DNA from: VFZN01 sp963709325
Lineage (GTDB): Bacteria > Acidobacteriota > Vicinamibacteria > Vicinamibacterales > UBA2999
Direction of reading: 5' to 3'
NCBI GenBank assembly: GCA_963709325.1
Contig: CAVPVV010000001.1
Span: 1 to 64,000, forward strand
DNA: 64,000 nucleotides
Shown: one piece after another, positions 54,890 through 64,000 of the stretch
How the letters are laid out: each line of letters begins with the position of its first letter
Position numbering within the stretch: the stretch's first letter is position 1
Translations under genes and position numbers: made by a program
Notes under the pieces: model-generated
The model's database searches: none
What the model saw: only the letters and a program-made list of their open reading frames with translations
Told to the model about the DNA's origin: nothing

Positions 54890-56259
54890 TTCCCCTGCCA
54901 GAACGCTCGGCCAGTGCGATCGATACCTTGACGCCGCGGGAGATCGTCGCCGAGCTCGACAAGTACGTGGTCGGCCAGGCCCGTGCCAAGCGAGCCGTCG
55001 CGATTGCGCTGCGCAATCGTCTTCGCCGCCAGAAGCTGCCGCCGGACCTCGCCGAGGATGTGGCGCCGAAGAACATTCTGATGATCGGGCCGACCGGCGT
55101 CGGGAAGACCGAGATCGCCCGGCGGCTGGCCAGGCTGGCGCAGTCGCCGTTCATCAAGGTCGAGGCGTCGAAGTTCACTGAGGTCGGCTACGTCGGGCGC
55201 GACGTCGAGTCGATGGTCCGCGACCTGGTCGAGCTCGCCGTCGACATGGTTCGCGAAGAGCAGATGAAAGAGGTGGCGGACAAGGCGGAGCAGTCGGCCG
55301 AAGAGCGGCTGCTCGACCTGTTGTTGCCGCCGCGGCCGACGGCGCCGGACGAGGATCCGAGCCGCGCCCGCGATGCCCAGCAATCGACGCGGGAGCGGAT
55401 GCGCGAACAGCTCCGTGCCGGCCGCCTCGACGACCGCATCGTCGAGATCGACGTGCAGGATCGACAGGTGCCGTCGCTCGAAATCATCCAGGGCTCGTCG
55501 ATCGAGGAAATCGGGCTGAACCTGAAGGAGATGATGCCCGGTTTCTTCCAGGGACGATCCAAGCGCAAGCGGGTGCCGGTGTCGGAGGCGCGCGAGCGGC
55601 TGCTCGTGGACGAGCAGCAGAAGCTCGTCGACATGGATTCGGTCTCGAAGCTCGCGGTTCGGCGCGTCGAGCAGTCGGGCATCATCTTCGTAGACGAGAT
55701 CGACAAGGTCGCCGGCCGCGAGGGCGGACAAGGCCCGGACGTGAGCCGCGAAGGGGTGCAGCGCGACATCCTGCCGATCGTCGAAGGCACGACCGTCAAC
55801 ACCAAGCACGGGATGGTCCGCACCGATCACATCCTGTTCATCGCCGCCGGCGCGTTCCACGTCTCGAAGCCGTCGGACTTGATTCCCGAGCTGCAGGGGC
55901 GATTTCCGATTCGGGTGGAGCTCGAGGCGCTCGGGCAGGCCGAGTTCGTGCGGATTCTCACCGAGCCGCGGAGCGCCCTGATCAAGCAGTACACGGCGTT
56001 GATGGCGACCGAGGGCGTGACGCTCACCTTCAGCGACGAAGCGATCGCGCTGGTCGCCGAGTTCGCGGCGACGGTCAACGAGCAGACCGAGAACATCGGG
56101 GCGCGGCGGTTGCACACGATCATGGAACGGCTGCTCGACGAAGTGTCGTTCGAAGCTCCAGAGCTGACGGGGCAATCGATTACCATTGATGCGGCATACG
56201 TGCGCCGCATGCTCGCCGACATCGTGCGGAACGAAGATCTGTCCCGCTACATCCTGTGA
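54886..56259 (+). CDS. hslU: ATP-dependent protease ATPase subunit HslU
   Basis: GTG at 54886. 'LTPREIVAELDKYVVGQARA' and Walker A 'MIGPTGVGKTEIARRLARL' (Gly68 to Thr75) open the AAA+ domain. The intermediate I-domain follows, then Walker B 'GIIFVDEIDKVAGREGG' and sensor region 'LIPELQGRFPIRVELEALGQ'. It ends in '...RYIL', the tail that inserts into HslV. 457 residues. It unfolds substrates for HslV. Confidence 0.95.
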   Translation: MIPLPERSASAIDTLTPREIVAELDKYVVGQARAKRAVAIALRNRLRRQKLPPDLAEDVAPKNILMIGPTGVGKTEIARRLARLAQSPFIKVEASKFTEVGYVGRDVESMVRDLVELAVDMVREEQMKEVADKAEQSAEERLLDLLLPPRPTAPDEDPSRARDAQQSTRERMREQLRAGRLDDRIVEIDVQDRQVPSLEIIQGSSIEEIGLNLKEMMPGFFQGRSKRKRVPVSEARERLLVDEQQKLVDMDSVSKLAVRRVEQSGIIFVDEIDKVAGREGGQGPDVSREGVQRDILPIVEGTTVNTKHGMVRTDHILFIAAGAFHVSKPSDLIPELQGRFPIRVELEALGQAEFVRILTEPRSALIKQYTALMATEGVTLTFSDEAIALVAEFAATVNEQTENIGARRLHTIMERLLDEVSFEAPELTGQSITIDAAYVRRMLADIVRNEDLSRYIL

Positions 56260-57578
56260 AGTCGCCACTTCGGGAACGCCTGTTCCTCCTGCTGCTCGTG
56301 ATCTGCGCGGTGGCGGTGATGGGGTGTGGCAAGAAAGGGCCGCCGCGGCCGCCGCTTGCGCGAGTGCCGCAAGCCCCGATCAAGCCGGCCGCTGTTCGGG
56401 TCGGCAACGAGGTATATCTGTCGTTCGGCGTGCCGGCCGCCAACACGAGCGGGGAGTCGCCTGCTGACATCACGTCGATTGATCTTTTCGCATTCACCGG
56501 CACGGCGCCGCCGGCTGGCCCGGATCCGACCAAGACTGCCGTGAAGATTGGCAGCTATGCGGTCGTGCCGCCTCCGCCCCCGCCCGCGCCGCCTCGCGAA
56601 GGGGAGCCGGCGCCACCGTCTCCTCCTCCGATACCTGCGTTCATCCAGGGCGCGCAGGCGGTCGTCCGCGAAGCGCTGACGCCGGAGCTGATGGAGCCGA
56701 CCCTGAACAAGACCCAGGCTGCACCGGCGGCCGGCCTTGAACCAGAGCCGTATTACGAGGCCGTCGCCGGACCGCTGGTGCCTGCTTCCGACGCGGCGGT
56801 GATGAAGCGGTTCTACGTTCTGGTCGCGCAGGGCCCCCGCGGGCGTGCGAGCAGTCCGACAGCGGCTGTGTCCGTGCCGCTTCGCGATGCCACCTCGCCG
56901 CCATCGGGCCTGGCGCTGGACTACACCGAGAAGGGAATGACCCTCAAATGGTCAGCGGCGCCCGACGCGCACGTCGCTCCGGTGGCGCCGGAGGACAAGA
57001 CGGTGCTCGCGAGCAAGCCGCTCACGCCGCCGCCTCCGGCGACCACGTATCACGTCTTCGACGCGCCGCGGACCCCGTCGCCGGCGGGAGACATGTACCA
57101 ACTACAGCTCCCGACGCCGCTGTCGCAGTCACCCGTGGCCTCGGCGGAGTTCTCGATTCCCGGCGCCATCGATTACGGCGTCGAACGCTGCTTCGTCGTC
57201 CGGCCCGTGGACACGATCGCCGGGGCGGTCACGCTCGGCCGCGCCTCGGAGCCCGGGTGCGTGACCCCGCGCGACACCTTCCCCCCGGCGCCGCCGCAGC
57301 GACTCGCGGCGATTGCCGGCATGAACATCATCAACCTGATTTGGGAGCCGAACAGCGAACCGGACCTCGCCGGGTATATCGTGTTGCGGGGCACGGCTCC
57401 CGGCGACATGCTGCAGGCGATTACCCCGACACCGATTCGCGAGACCACCTATCGCGATCAATCGGTGCGGCCGGGCGAGCGCTATGTCTACGCGGTGGTC
57501 GCGGTGGACAACGCCAATCCGCAGAACGTCAGCGGGCAGTCGAACAGAGTCGAGGAGAGCAGCCGGGCGCCGCGATGA
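56256..57578 (+). CDS. Lipoprotein with fibronectin-type-III-like domain
   Basis: GTG at 56256 overlaps the hslU stop. The leader ends in a lipobox 'LLVICAVAVMGCGKKGPPRP'. After a Pro-rich stretch come 'RFYVLVAQGPRGRASSPTAA' and 'SGLALDYTEKGMTLKWSAAP', and a clear FN3 domain near the end ('AGMNIINLIWEPNSEPDLAG', 'YIVLRGTAPGDMLQAITPTP', 'ERYVYAVVAVDNANPQNVSG'). 440 residues. The short 'GCGKKGPPRPP' start recalls the LptM-type small lipoproteins often found next to lysA, but here it is part of a large protein. Surface or periplasmic role unknown. Confidence 0.78.
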   Translation: MKSPLRERLFLLLLVICAVAVMGCGKKGPPRPPLARVPQAPIKPAAVRVGNEVYLSFGVPAANTSGESPADITSIDLFAFTGTAPPAGPDPTKTAVKIGSYAVVPPPPPPAPPREGEPAPPSPPPIPAFIQGAQAVVREALTPELMEPTLNKTQAAPAAGLEPEPYYEAVAGPLVPASDAAVMKRFYVLVAQGPRGRASSPTAAVSVPLRDATSPPSGLALDYTEKGMTLKWSAAPDAHVAPVAPEDKTVLASKPLTPPPPATTYHVFDAPRTPSPAGDMYQLQLPTPLSQSPVASAEFSIPGAIDYGVERCFVVRPVDTIAGAVTLGRASEPGCVTPRDTFPPAPPQRLAAIAGMNIINLIWEPNSEPDLAGYIVLRGTAPGDMLQAITPTPIRETTYRDQSVRPGERYVYAVVAVDNANPQNVSGQSNRVEESSRAPR

Positions 57579-58372
57579 GCGCGACGACGGCCGGAGGGCA
57601 GGACACGGATATGGATCGCATCTACCGAGCACGGCAGGGCATGGGCGGGCGCTACGTCCTGGAGCGGGACGAGACCTTTTACTGGCTGGGCGGCGACATC
57701 TTCGGCGACTACTGGGCCGGGAAGGAGATCGCTCGCGACGAAAAGCTCTCCTGGATGGCGCCGGTTTCGCCGTCGATCGTCGTGTGCATCGGCCTGAACT
57801 ACAAGGATCACGCGGCCGAGATGAACAAGAAACTGCCGTCCGAGCCGCTGGTGTTCCTGAAGCCGGCGACAAGCGTCATCGGGCCGGAGGAGCCGATCCG
57901 GATCCCGGAGTGGGCCGGACGGATCGAGCACGAGGCCGAGATGGCGGTGGTGATCGGCCGGACCGCCTCTCGCGTGAGCGCCGCGGATGCGATGCGCTAT
58001 GTGCTCGGCGTCACCTGCCTATGCGACGTCACCGCGCGCGAGCTGCAGGCCCGGGACGTCCAGTATTCGCGTGCCAAAGGGTTCGACACCTTCTCGCCGA
58101 TCGGGCCGTGCATTGCCGTCGGCCTCGACCCGTCGAACCTGGCGATCGAGGGCTGGGTGAACGGGGAGCGCCGCCATCACTCGAACACCGATCAGCTGAT
58201 CTTCCCGGTGCACTACCTCGTCGAGCACGTCACGCGCTTCATGACGCTGCAGCCCGGCGACATTATCACCACCGGAACGCCCTCGGGCGTCGGTCCACTG
58301 GTCCCCGGCGATCGCAACATGGTGAAAGTGGAAGGCGTGGGCACGCTGAGCAATCCCTGCGCGGCCGCCTGA
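57575..58372 (+). CDS. Fumarylacetoacetate hydrolase family protein
   Basis: ATG at 57575, overlapping the lipoprotein stop by four bases. The FAH core reads 'VVCIGLNYKDHAAEMNKKLP', 'EPLVFLKPATSVIGPEEPIR', 'RIEHEAEMAVVIGRTASRVS', 'KGFDTFSPIGPCIAVGLDPS' and 'PGDIITTGTPSGVGPLVPGD'. The metal-binding Glu residues (in HEAEMAVVIG) are present. 265 residues, with an N-terminal strand domain. Such enzymes split or decarboxylate beta-diketo or hydroxylated dicarboxylic acids; the substrate is unknown. Confidence 0.88.
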   Translation: MSATTAGGQDTDMDRIYRARQGMGGRYVLERDETFYWLGGDIFGDYWAGKEIARDEKLSWMAPVSPSIVVCIGLNYKDHAAEMNKKLPSEPLVFLKPATSVIGPEEPIRIPEWAGRIEHEAEMAVVIGRTASRVSAADAMRYVLGVTCLCDVTARELQARDVQYSRAKGFDTFSPIGPCIAVGLDPSNLAIEGWVNGERRHHSNTDQLIFPVHYLVEHVTRFMTLQPGDIITTGTPSGVGPLVPGDRNMVKVEGVGTLSNPCAAA

Positions 58373-58373
58373 A

Positions 58374-58430
58374 CCACGCGAACCACGAGAACCACGCGAA
58401 CCACGCGAACCACGCGAACCTGCGAACCCG
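58374..58430. repeat. Imperfect word repeat 'gaaccacgc'
   Basis: Six to seven near-identical copies of 'gaaccacgc' fill the gap between the FAA hydrolase gene and the carboxyltransferase gene, ending just before the latter's ATG. No ribosome site remains in that position except weak GA-rich bases. Confidence 0.75.
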
Positions 58431-58431
58431 A

Positions 58432-59973
58432 ATGAACCCCCTGGACACCTTGAGAGATCGCGAGCGCCGTGCCGAGGAAGGCGGCGGCGCCGAACGCCTG
58501 AAGCGGCAGCACGAAGCCGGCAAGCTGACGGCTCGCGAGCGCATCGAGCTGCTGTTCGACGCCGGCACCTTCGAGGAGGTGGACAAGCTGGTCACCCACC
58601 GGTGTCGCGACTTTGGCATGGAGGCGCAGCTCTATCCGGGAGACGGCGTGGTCAGCGGCCATGGCCGGGTCAACGGGCGCGTTGTCTATGCCTTCGCCCA
58701 GGACTTCTCGGTGTTCGGCGGATCACTCTCCGAGACCAACGCTGCCAAGATCTGCAAGGTGATGGACATGGCCGTTCGCAGCGGCTGTCCAATCGTCGGG
58801 CTGAACGACTCTGGCGGCGCGCGTATCCAGGAGGGCGTGGTCTCGCTCGGCGGCTACGCCGACATCTTCCTGCGCAACACCCTCACCTCCGGGGTGGTCC
58901 CGCAGATCTCCGCGATCATGGGGCCCTGCGCCGGCGGCGCGGTGTATTCGCCGGCCATCACCGACTTCACCATCATGGTGAAGGAGACGAGCTACATGTT
59001 CGTCACCGGCCCTGACGTGATCAAGACGGTCACTCACGAGGACGTGACGAAGGAAGCGCTCGGCGGGGCGATGACCCACAACGAGAAGAGCGGCGTCGCT
59101 CATTTCGCGGTCGAGGACGACGAGGCGTGCATCGCGCTGATTCGCGAGCTGCTCGGGTTCATGCCCGGCAACAACCTCGACGACCCGCCCCGGGTTGAGA
59201 CCGGCGATCCGGCGGATCGTGAAGACACAGCGCTCGACACGCTGGTGCCGGCCTCGCCGAACCAGCCGTACGACATGCTGGACCTGATCCACACGATCGC
59301 GGACGAGGGTTACTTCCTCGAGGTGCACCAGCACTTCGCGAAGAACATCGTGGTCGGGTTCGCTCGGCTCGGCGGCCGGCCGATTGGGATCGTCGCGAAC
59401 CAGCCGGCCCACCTGGCCGGGACGCTCGACATCGACGCGTCGGTGAAAGGCGCCCGCTTCGTGCGGTTCTGCGACGCGTTCAACATCCCGCTCGTCACCT
59501 TCGAGGACGTGCCCGGCTTCCTGCCCGGCACGGTCCAGGAGTACGGCGGCATCATTCGTCATGGCGCCAAGCTGCTCTACGCGTTCGCCGAGGCGACGGT
59601 GCCGAAGGTGACTGTCATCACGCGCAAGGCGTACGGCGGCGCCTATTGCGTCATGTCGAGCAAGCACATCCGGACCGACTTCAATTACGCCTGGACGACC
59701 GCGGAGATCGCGGTGATGGGCGCCGAAGGCGCGGTGAACATCCTCTACAAGCGGGAGATCGAGAAGGCCGCGGATCCGGCTGCGATGCGCCAGCAGAAGA
59801 TCGCCGAGTTCCGCGAGAAGTTCGCGAATCCCTACGTCGCTGCCGAGCGCGGATTCGTCGACGAGGTGATCCTGCCGCGAACGACGCGGCGGAAGCTGAT
59901 TCAGGCACTCGGCACGCTCGAGACGAAACGGGACCAGAACCCGCCGAAGAAGCACGGGAACATCCCGCTGTAG
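58432..59973 (+). CDS. Acyl-CoA carboxylase carboxyltransferase subunit (propionyl-CoA type)
   Basis: ATG at 58432. 'HEAGKLTARERIELLFDAGT' and 'AFAQDFSVFGGSLSETNAAK' open the family. The oxyanion and biotin-site glycines are in 'LNDSGGARIQEGVVSLGGYA', 'IMGPCAGGAVYSPAITDF' and 'VPGFLPGTVQEYGGIIRHGA', and 'GAVNILYKREIEKAADPAAM' closes it. 513 residues, as for PccB/MmdA-type subunits. It transfers CO2 from biotin to an acyl-CoA. The partner biotin carboxylase and carrier genes are 1.1 and 2.6 kb downstream. Confidence 0.92.
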   Translation: MNPLDTLRDRERRAEEGGGAERLKRQHEAGKLTARERIELLFDAGTFEEVDKLVTHRCRDFGMEAQLYPGDGVVSGHGRVNGRVVYAFAQDFSVFGGSLSETNAAKICKVMDMAVRSGCPIVGLNDSGGARIQEGVVSLGGYADIFLRNTLTSGVVPQISAIMGPCAGGAVYSPAITDFTIMVKETSYMFVTGPDVIKTVTHEDVTKEALGGAMTHNEKSGVAHFAVEDDEACIALIRELLGFMPGNNLDDPPRVETGDPADREDTALDTLVPASPNQPYDMLDLIHTIADEGYFLEVHQHFAKNIVVGFARLGGRPIGIVANQPAHLAGTLDIDASVKGARFVRFCDAFNIPLVTFEDVPGFLPGTVQEYGGIIRHGAKLLYAFAEATVPKVTVITRKAYGGAYCVMSSKHIRTDFNYAWTTAEIAVMGAEGAVNILYKREIEKAADPAAMRQQKIAEFREKFANPYVAAERGFVDEVILPRTTRRKLIQALGTLETKRDQNPPKKHGNIPL

Positions 59974-59989
59974 GCGCGCCTTCGACGCG

Positions 59990-60250
59990 TGGGCCTGCGG
60001 TGGGTACCCCAAGCCGCCTCGCCGCGTGCAGGCCGTAACCGACCTCACGCAGTGACCCACTCGAGATGTCGAAGAATCTGAGCGTATCTCGGCGCGAGCT
60101 CTGGCAATTCCTTCCACGATGTTCGAGGGCACCGACCACGCGGCTCGGCGGATTCTGAGACCCGAGCTCGAACCGCTCGTGGCCGGGAGGCGTTGCAACG
60201 TCAACTGATGCACTTCGATGAAGAGATCATCAGAGCGCCGCCAGACCCCA
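59990..60250 (-). pseudogene. Four-helix bundle protein (S23/IVP family), frameshifted remnant
   Basis: The minus strand gives 'DDLFIEVHQLTLQRLPAT', then 'IRRAAWSVPSNIVEGIAR', and, one frame over, 'RDTLRFFDISSGSLREVGYG', 'LHAARRLGVP'. 'LRRAA.S.P.NI.EG..R' and 'FL.I..GS..E..Y.L..A..LGY' are the signature of this family. Two frame changes and an unclear start make it a pseudogene. Such genes occur in 23S rRNA intervening sequences, but no rRNA lies here. Confidence 0.6.
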
Positions 60251-60435
60251 GATTGTGATGCGGTAGCGACAGGGGGAGCCTCCGCAATTGGCAAAGCGGA
60301 GGCCATTCCTCGGGACCCTTGATTTGCCACGATCTGACTGACGTCTTACCGCGCGAGTCCCCCTACTCGCTCAGAGAGGGACCTACCGAAGGCCCACGCG
60401 GTTAAAGCTGCGCCCTGGTCGAGCGGCCTGTTTGC
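60251..60435. other. Intergenic, nothing recognised
   Basis: No frame with a plausible start is found. It separates the four-helix remnant from the helical protein gene, interrupting the acyl-CoA carboxylase gene set. Confidence 0.4.
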
Positions 60436-60921
60436 CTACCTCACCGTCGCCGGCGGCTGCGACGATGTGGCTGCCTCGTATCCGCACGCCAGGTGATACA
60501 GCGCGCGGTCGAAGAAGTTGCTCACCATCCAGTTCAGCTCCTGCAGGCTGTGCAGGTGCATCGGCAGGACGTAGTCCTGCTCGGTGCGCGGGAATGCCGC
60601 TTCGATCAGACCATGCTCGGCGATGTACCGGCTCAGGTGCTGCTTCAGGATCAGGATGGCGTAGACGATCTCACTGAGCGGAATGCCCTGGCCGAACCGC
60701 CTCCGGCCCCACTCCTCGAATTCGTCCTCGGCAAAGGCGTGACCGGCGGCAATCCAGTCACCAAGGTGGTTGTAGACATTGAAAAGCCGCGTTTCGAGAT
60801 CGAGACGCGGCACCTGCCCGAACGACGGCGTGCGCGGGTTGCTGAGCAGGTCGGCGACCGTTTCCGCGGTCAACTGCGGCGCGTGTGTCTGGATGAGTTC
60901 AACGAGACGGGCGGAGATCAT
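60436..60921 (-). CDS. Helical protein, possibly an RsbR-N-terminal-like sensor
   Basis: ATG at 60921 opens 'MISARLVELIQTHAPQLTAE'. It continues 'TVADLLSNPRTPSFGQVPRL', 'DLETRLFNVYNHLGDWIAAG', 'RRFGQGIPLSEIVYAILILK' and 'LQELNWMVSNFFDRALYHLA'. 161 residues, all-helical. The pattern 'L..HA..LT......L......F..V' with a conserved GDW and 'IPLSEIVYAILILK' resembles the globin-like N-terminal domain of RsbR-type and kinase sensors, but no STAS or kinase domain follows. Placed opposite to the carboxylase genes. Confidence 0.5.
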   Translation of the reverse strand: MISARLVELIQTHAPQLTAETVADLLSNPRTPSFGQVPRLDLETRLFNVYNHLGDWIAAGHAFAEDEFEEWGRRRFGQGIPLSEIVYAILILKQHLSRYIAEHGLIEAAFPRTEQDYVLPMHLHSLQELNWMVSNFFDRALYHLACGYEAATSSQPPATVR

Positions 60922-61064
60922 TCGGGGGCTCCCACCGCGAAACAGACAACTGGTCCTGATCGCGATCATACGCCGATCATTCCACCGGCGGCGGAATTCC
61001 CGGGCGGCTGCCCCGACCCTGTGCAAGTGTCCCTAAGTGATAGAATCGTAAGAGTTTCGGTCTG

Positions 61065-62579
<1,515 letters not shown>

Positions 62580-62600
62580 GGACGCGGCAGAGGACTTGGC

Positions 62601-63116
62601 GTGCATTTCGACCTCGAAATCGGTGGGCGCGTCCGGCGTGTTCGCGTGGAACGGCAGGACGCGCACTACCAGGTGGCCGTCGACGACCGCATTTTCCTGG
62701 TGGATTCGCGAGCGGTAAACCGCGAGACGCTTTCGTTGCTGGTCCAGGATGGCGACGGAACGGTGCGGAGTGTGGACGCGAGTGTGCAGCCGCGGCCGGG
62801 CAGCAGTACGCTCGACGTGAGCGTGTTGGGGCAGACACTCCCGGCGACGTTACTCACGCGCTTCGGCGCGCGAACTGCCCAAGGCGGCGCGTCGGGGAGC
62901 GGCCCGCAGCAGGTGCTGGCGCCGATGCCCGGCAAAGTCGTGCGCGTCATGGTTGCCCCTGGTGATTCGGTTGAACCGCGGCAGGGCCTCGTCGTGATCG
63001 AAGCGATGAAGATGGAGAACGAGCTGCGCGCGGCCCGGGCCGGACGGGTGAAGACGGTGCGCGCCGCGGAAGGGCAGTCGGTCGAAGCCGGCGCCCTGCT
63101 GGTGATCGTGGAGTAG
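62601..63116 (+). CDS. Biotin carboxyl carrier protein with N-terminal extension
   Basis: GTG at 62601. The biotinyl domain is at the C-terminus: 'VLAPMPGKVVRVMVAPGDSV', 'VVIEAMKMENELRAARAGRV' with the biotinylated lysine Lys137. Residues 1-100 form a beta-rich part ('RVRRVRVERQDAHYQVAVDD') like the BT-type domain that docks carboxylase and transferase subunits in propionyl-CoA-type enzymes. 171 residues. With accC and the carboxyltransferase it forms one enzyme set. Confidence 0.88.
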   Translation: MHFDLEIGGRVRRVRVERQDAHYQVAVDDRIFLVDSRAVNRETLSLLVQDGDGTVRSVDASVQPRPGSSTLDVSVLGQTLPATLLTRFGARTAQGGASGSGPQQVLAPMPGKVVRVMVAPGDSVEPRQGLVVIEAMKMENELRAARAGRVKTVRAAEGQSVEAGALLVIVE

Positions 63117-63121
63117 GCCCG

Positions 63122-64000
63122 GTGAAGAGACTGATCGCCGCGATCTATCGCTACGCGCGCGCGATCGTCGTCGTGCTCGCGGTGACGCTCGCGGTCGTGC
63201 TGGCGAGTGTCGTCAGCATCGACCTCGGCCCTTCGCTCAAGGCCCAGGCCGAGCGCGGCGGCCGCGCCTGGCTCGACCGGCCGATGCACATCGGACGGCT
63301 CAGCGTTCTGCTCGGCCGCGGCCGCTTCGTTCTGGACGATGTCGTCATCGACGGCATGCGCCCGGACGAAGAGCCCTGGCTGGTCGCGAAGCGAATCGAG
63401 GTGTCGCTCACCTGGAACGCGCTCTTCCACCGCGAGGTGCTGCTCGATTCGATCCAGATGACCGACTGGCGGATGGTAGTCGAGTCGTTCGCCGATGGAC
63501 GACAGACGTTTCCGCGGGTGACCGGGCCGCCGCGCCCACCTCGCGACGGTCCGAACCCGGTGGTGACGACGCTCAAATACGTGCACACCTACCGTGGCGA
63601 GTTCGTCTTCCGCGATTACGGTTCCAACTGGAGCACGGTCGCGCGCAACCTCGACATCACGTTGCTGAAGGCGGAGGAATATCGTGGGGTGATGCGCTTC
63701 TCCGACAGCACCGTCACCATCCAGAACTTCAAGCCGATGTCGGCGCGGGCCCGCGGCAGCTTCAAGCTGGACGGCACGAAGGTCCTCTTCGACAGGCTGG
63801 AGCTCGTCACCGACGGAGCGGCCACCGACGTGACTGGGATGGTTGATCTGAAGAACTGGCCCGAACAGCTCTACAACGTCAAGTCGCGCATCCAGTTCCC
63901 GCGGATGCGAGAGATCTTCTTCGCCACCAACACTTTTTCGCTGCACGGCGAAGGCGACTTCACCGGGACCTTCCATCTGTTCAAGGGAGGCCGCGAGCTG
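63122..64000 (+). CDS. AsmA/TamB-like inner-membrane protein, 3' end beyond the window
   Basis: GTG at 63122, five bases after the carrier gene stop. An N-terminal membrane helix 'ARAIVVVLAVTLAVVLASVV' is followed by 'IDLGPSLKAQAERGGRAWLD', 'RPMHIGRLSVLLGRGRFVLD', 'DVVIDGMRPDEEPWLVAKRI' and 'VFRDYGSNWSTVARNLDITL'. The 'RPMHIGRLS..LGRG.F.LDD..I.G' opening is typical of AsmA/DUF748-type repeat proteins that bridge the periplasm for lipid transport. At least 293 residues remain open at the right edge. Confidence 0.75.
   Translation, partial: MKRLIAAIYRYARAIVVVLAVTLAVVLASVVSIDLGPSLKAQAERGGRAWLDRPMHIGRLSVLLGRGRFVLDDVVIDGMRPDEEPWLVAKRIEVSLTWNALFHREVLLDSIQMTDWRMVVESFADGRQTFPRVTGPPRPPRDGPNPVVTTLKYVHTYRGEFVFRDYGSNWSTVARNLDITLLKAEEYRGVMRFSDSTVTIQNFKPMSARARGSFKLDGTKVLFDRLELVTDGAATDVTGMVDLKNWPEQLYNVKSRIQFPRMREIFFATNTFSLHGEGDFTGTFHLFKGGREL

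Noticed and set aside
54853..56268. A 471-codon minus-strand frame
   Set aside because: It is the shadow of hslU. The true gene is beyond doubt.
59990..60250. A 23S rRNA intervening sequence
   Set aside because: The four-helix family occurs in such inserts, but no rRNA sequence flanks it on either side.

Overview
The window reads as three pieces of DNA from three different kinds of bacteria joined end to end, which most likely makes it a chimeric metagenome contig. No rRNA gene, complete tRNA gene or CRISPR array was seen.

Piece 1 (1 to about 10,600) is planctomycete-like. It holds PQQ-type propeller proteins, a PEP-synthase/rifampicin-phosphotransferase-like enzyme, a rhomboid protease, two YkgJ-type cysteine-cluster proteins, and the adjacent DUF1587/1592/1588/1585 cytochrome protein and Tat-exported DUF1552 protein that are a planctomycete hallmark. 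Almost every gene is broken by single-base indels, mostly extra G or C, so the reading frames have to be stitched by hand. The last propeller gene is cut off at the join.

Piece 2 (about 10,600 to 20,300) resembles accessory DNA of a Bradyrhizobium/Rhodopseudomonas-type alphaproteobacterium and is also full of frame breaks. It contains scraps of a P4-type integrase, the 3' part of a tRNA-Lys, a short ATP-dependent DNA ligase, a NagZ fragment, a phasin with an N-terminal repeat, an antitoxin-like protein, the tail of an ABC substrate-binding protein, an IS200/IS605-type transposase remnant with its hairpins, a secreted SNase-like nuclease and several small unknown proteins. It looks like a decayed integrative element or genomic island.

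Piece 3 (about 20,300 to 64,000) is clean, high-GC, densely packed sequence that fits an acidobacterium of the Vicinamibacteria type. In order: a VCBS protein end and a benzoate-CoA-ligase-like enzyme with one frame break; a block of exported c-type cytochromes with a PaiB-like flavin protein and an exported asparaginase; an unusual radical SAM/SPASM protein; a sigma factor, STAS protein and 96-residue protein; lysA, tmk and comF; the ribosome/GTPase operon rplU-rpmA-obg-nadD-rsfS; a TPR protein and a lipoprotein; and the dprA-topA-trmFO-xerC run. In other bacteria that run continues straight into hslV-hslU, but here the two parts are separated by about 11 kb of mostly regulatory genes (NtrC-type regulator and kinase, ABC-F protein, HTH-receiver fusion, ECF sigma and anti-sigma, amino-acid permease, PEGA protein). 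After hslVU come a lipoprotein, an FAA hydrolase and an acyl-CoA carboxylase set (carboxyltransferase, biotin carboxylase, biotin carrier), ending in an AsmA-like membrane protein cut by the right edge.

Short imperfect 'word' repeats recur between genes of piece 3, and two of them sit in frame inside trmFO and xerC.
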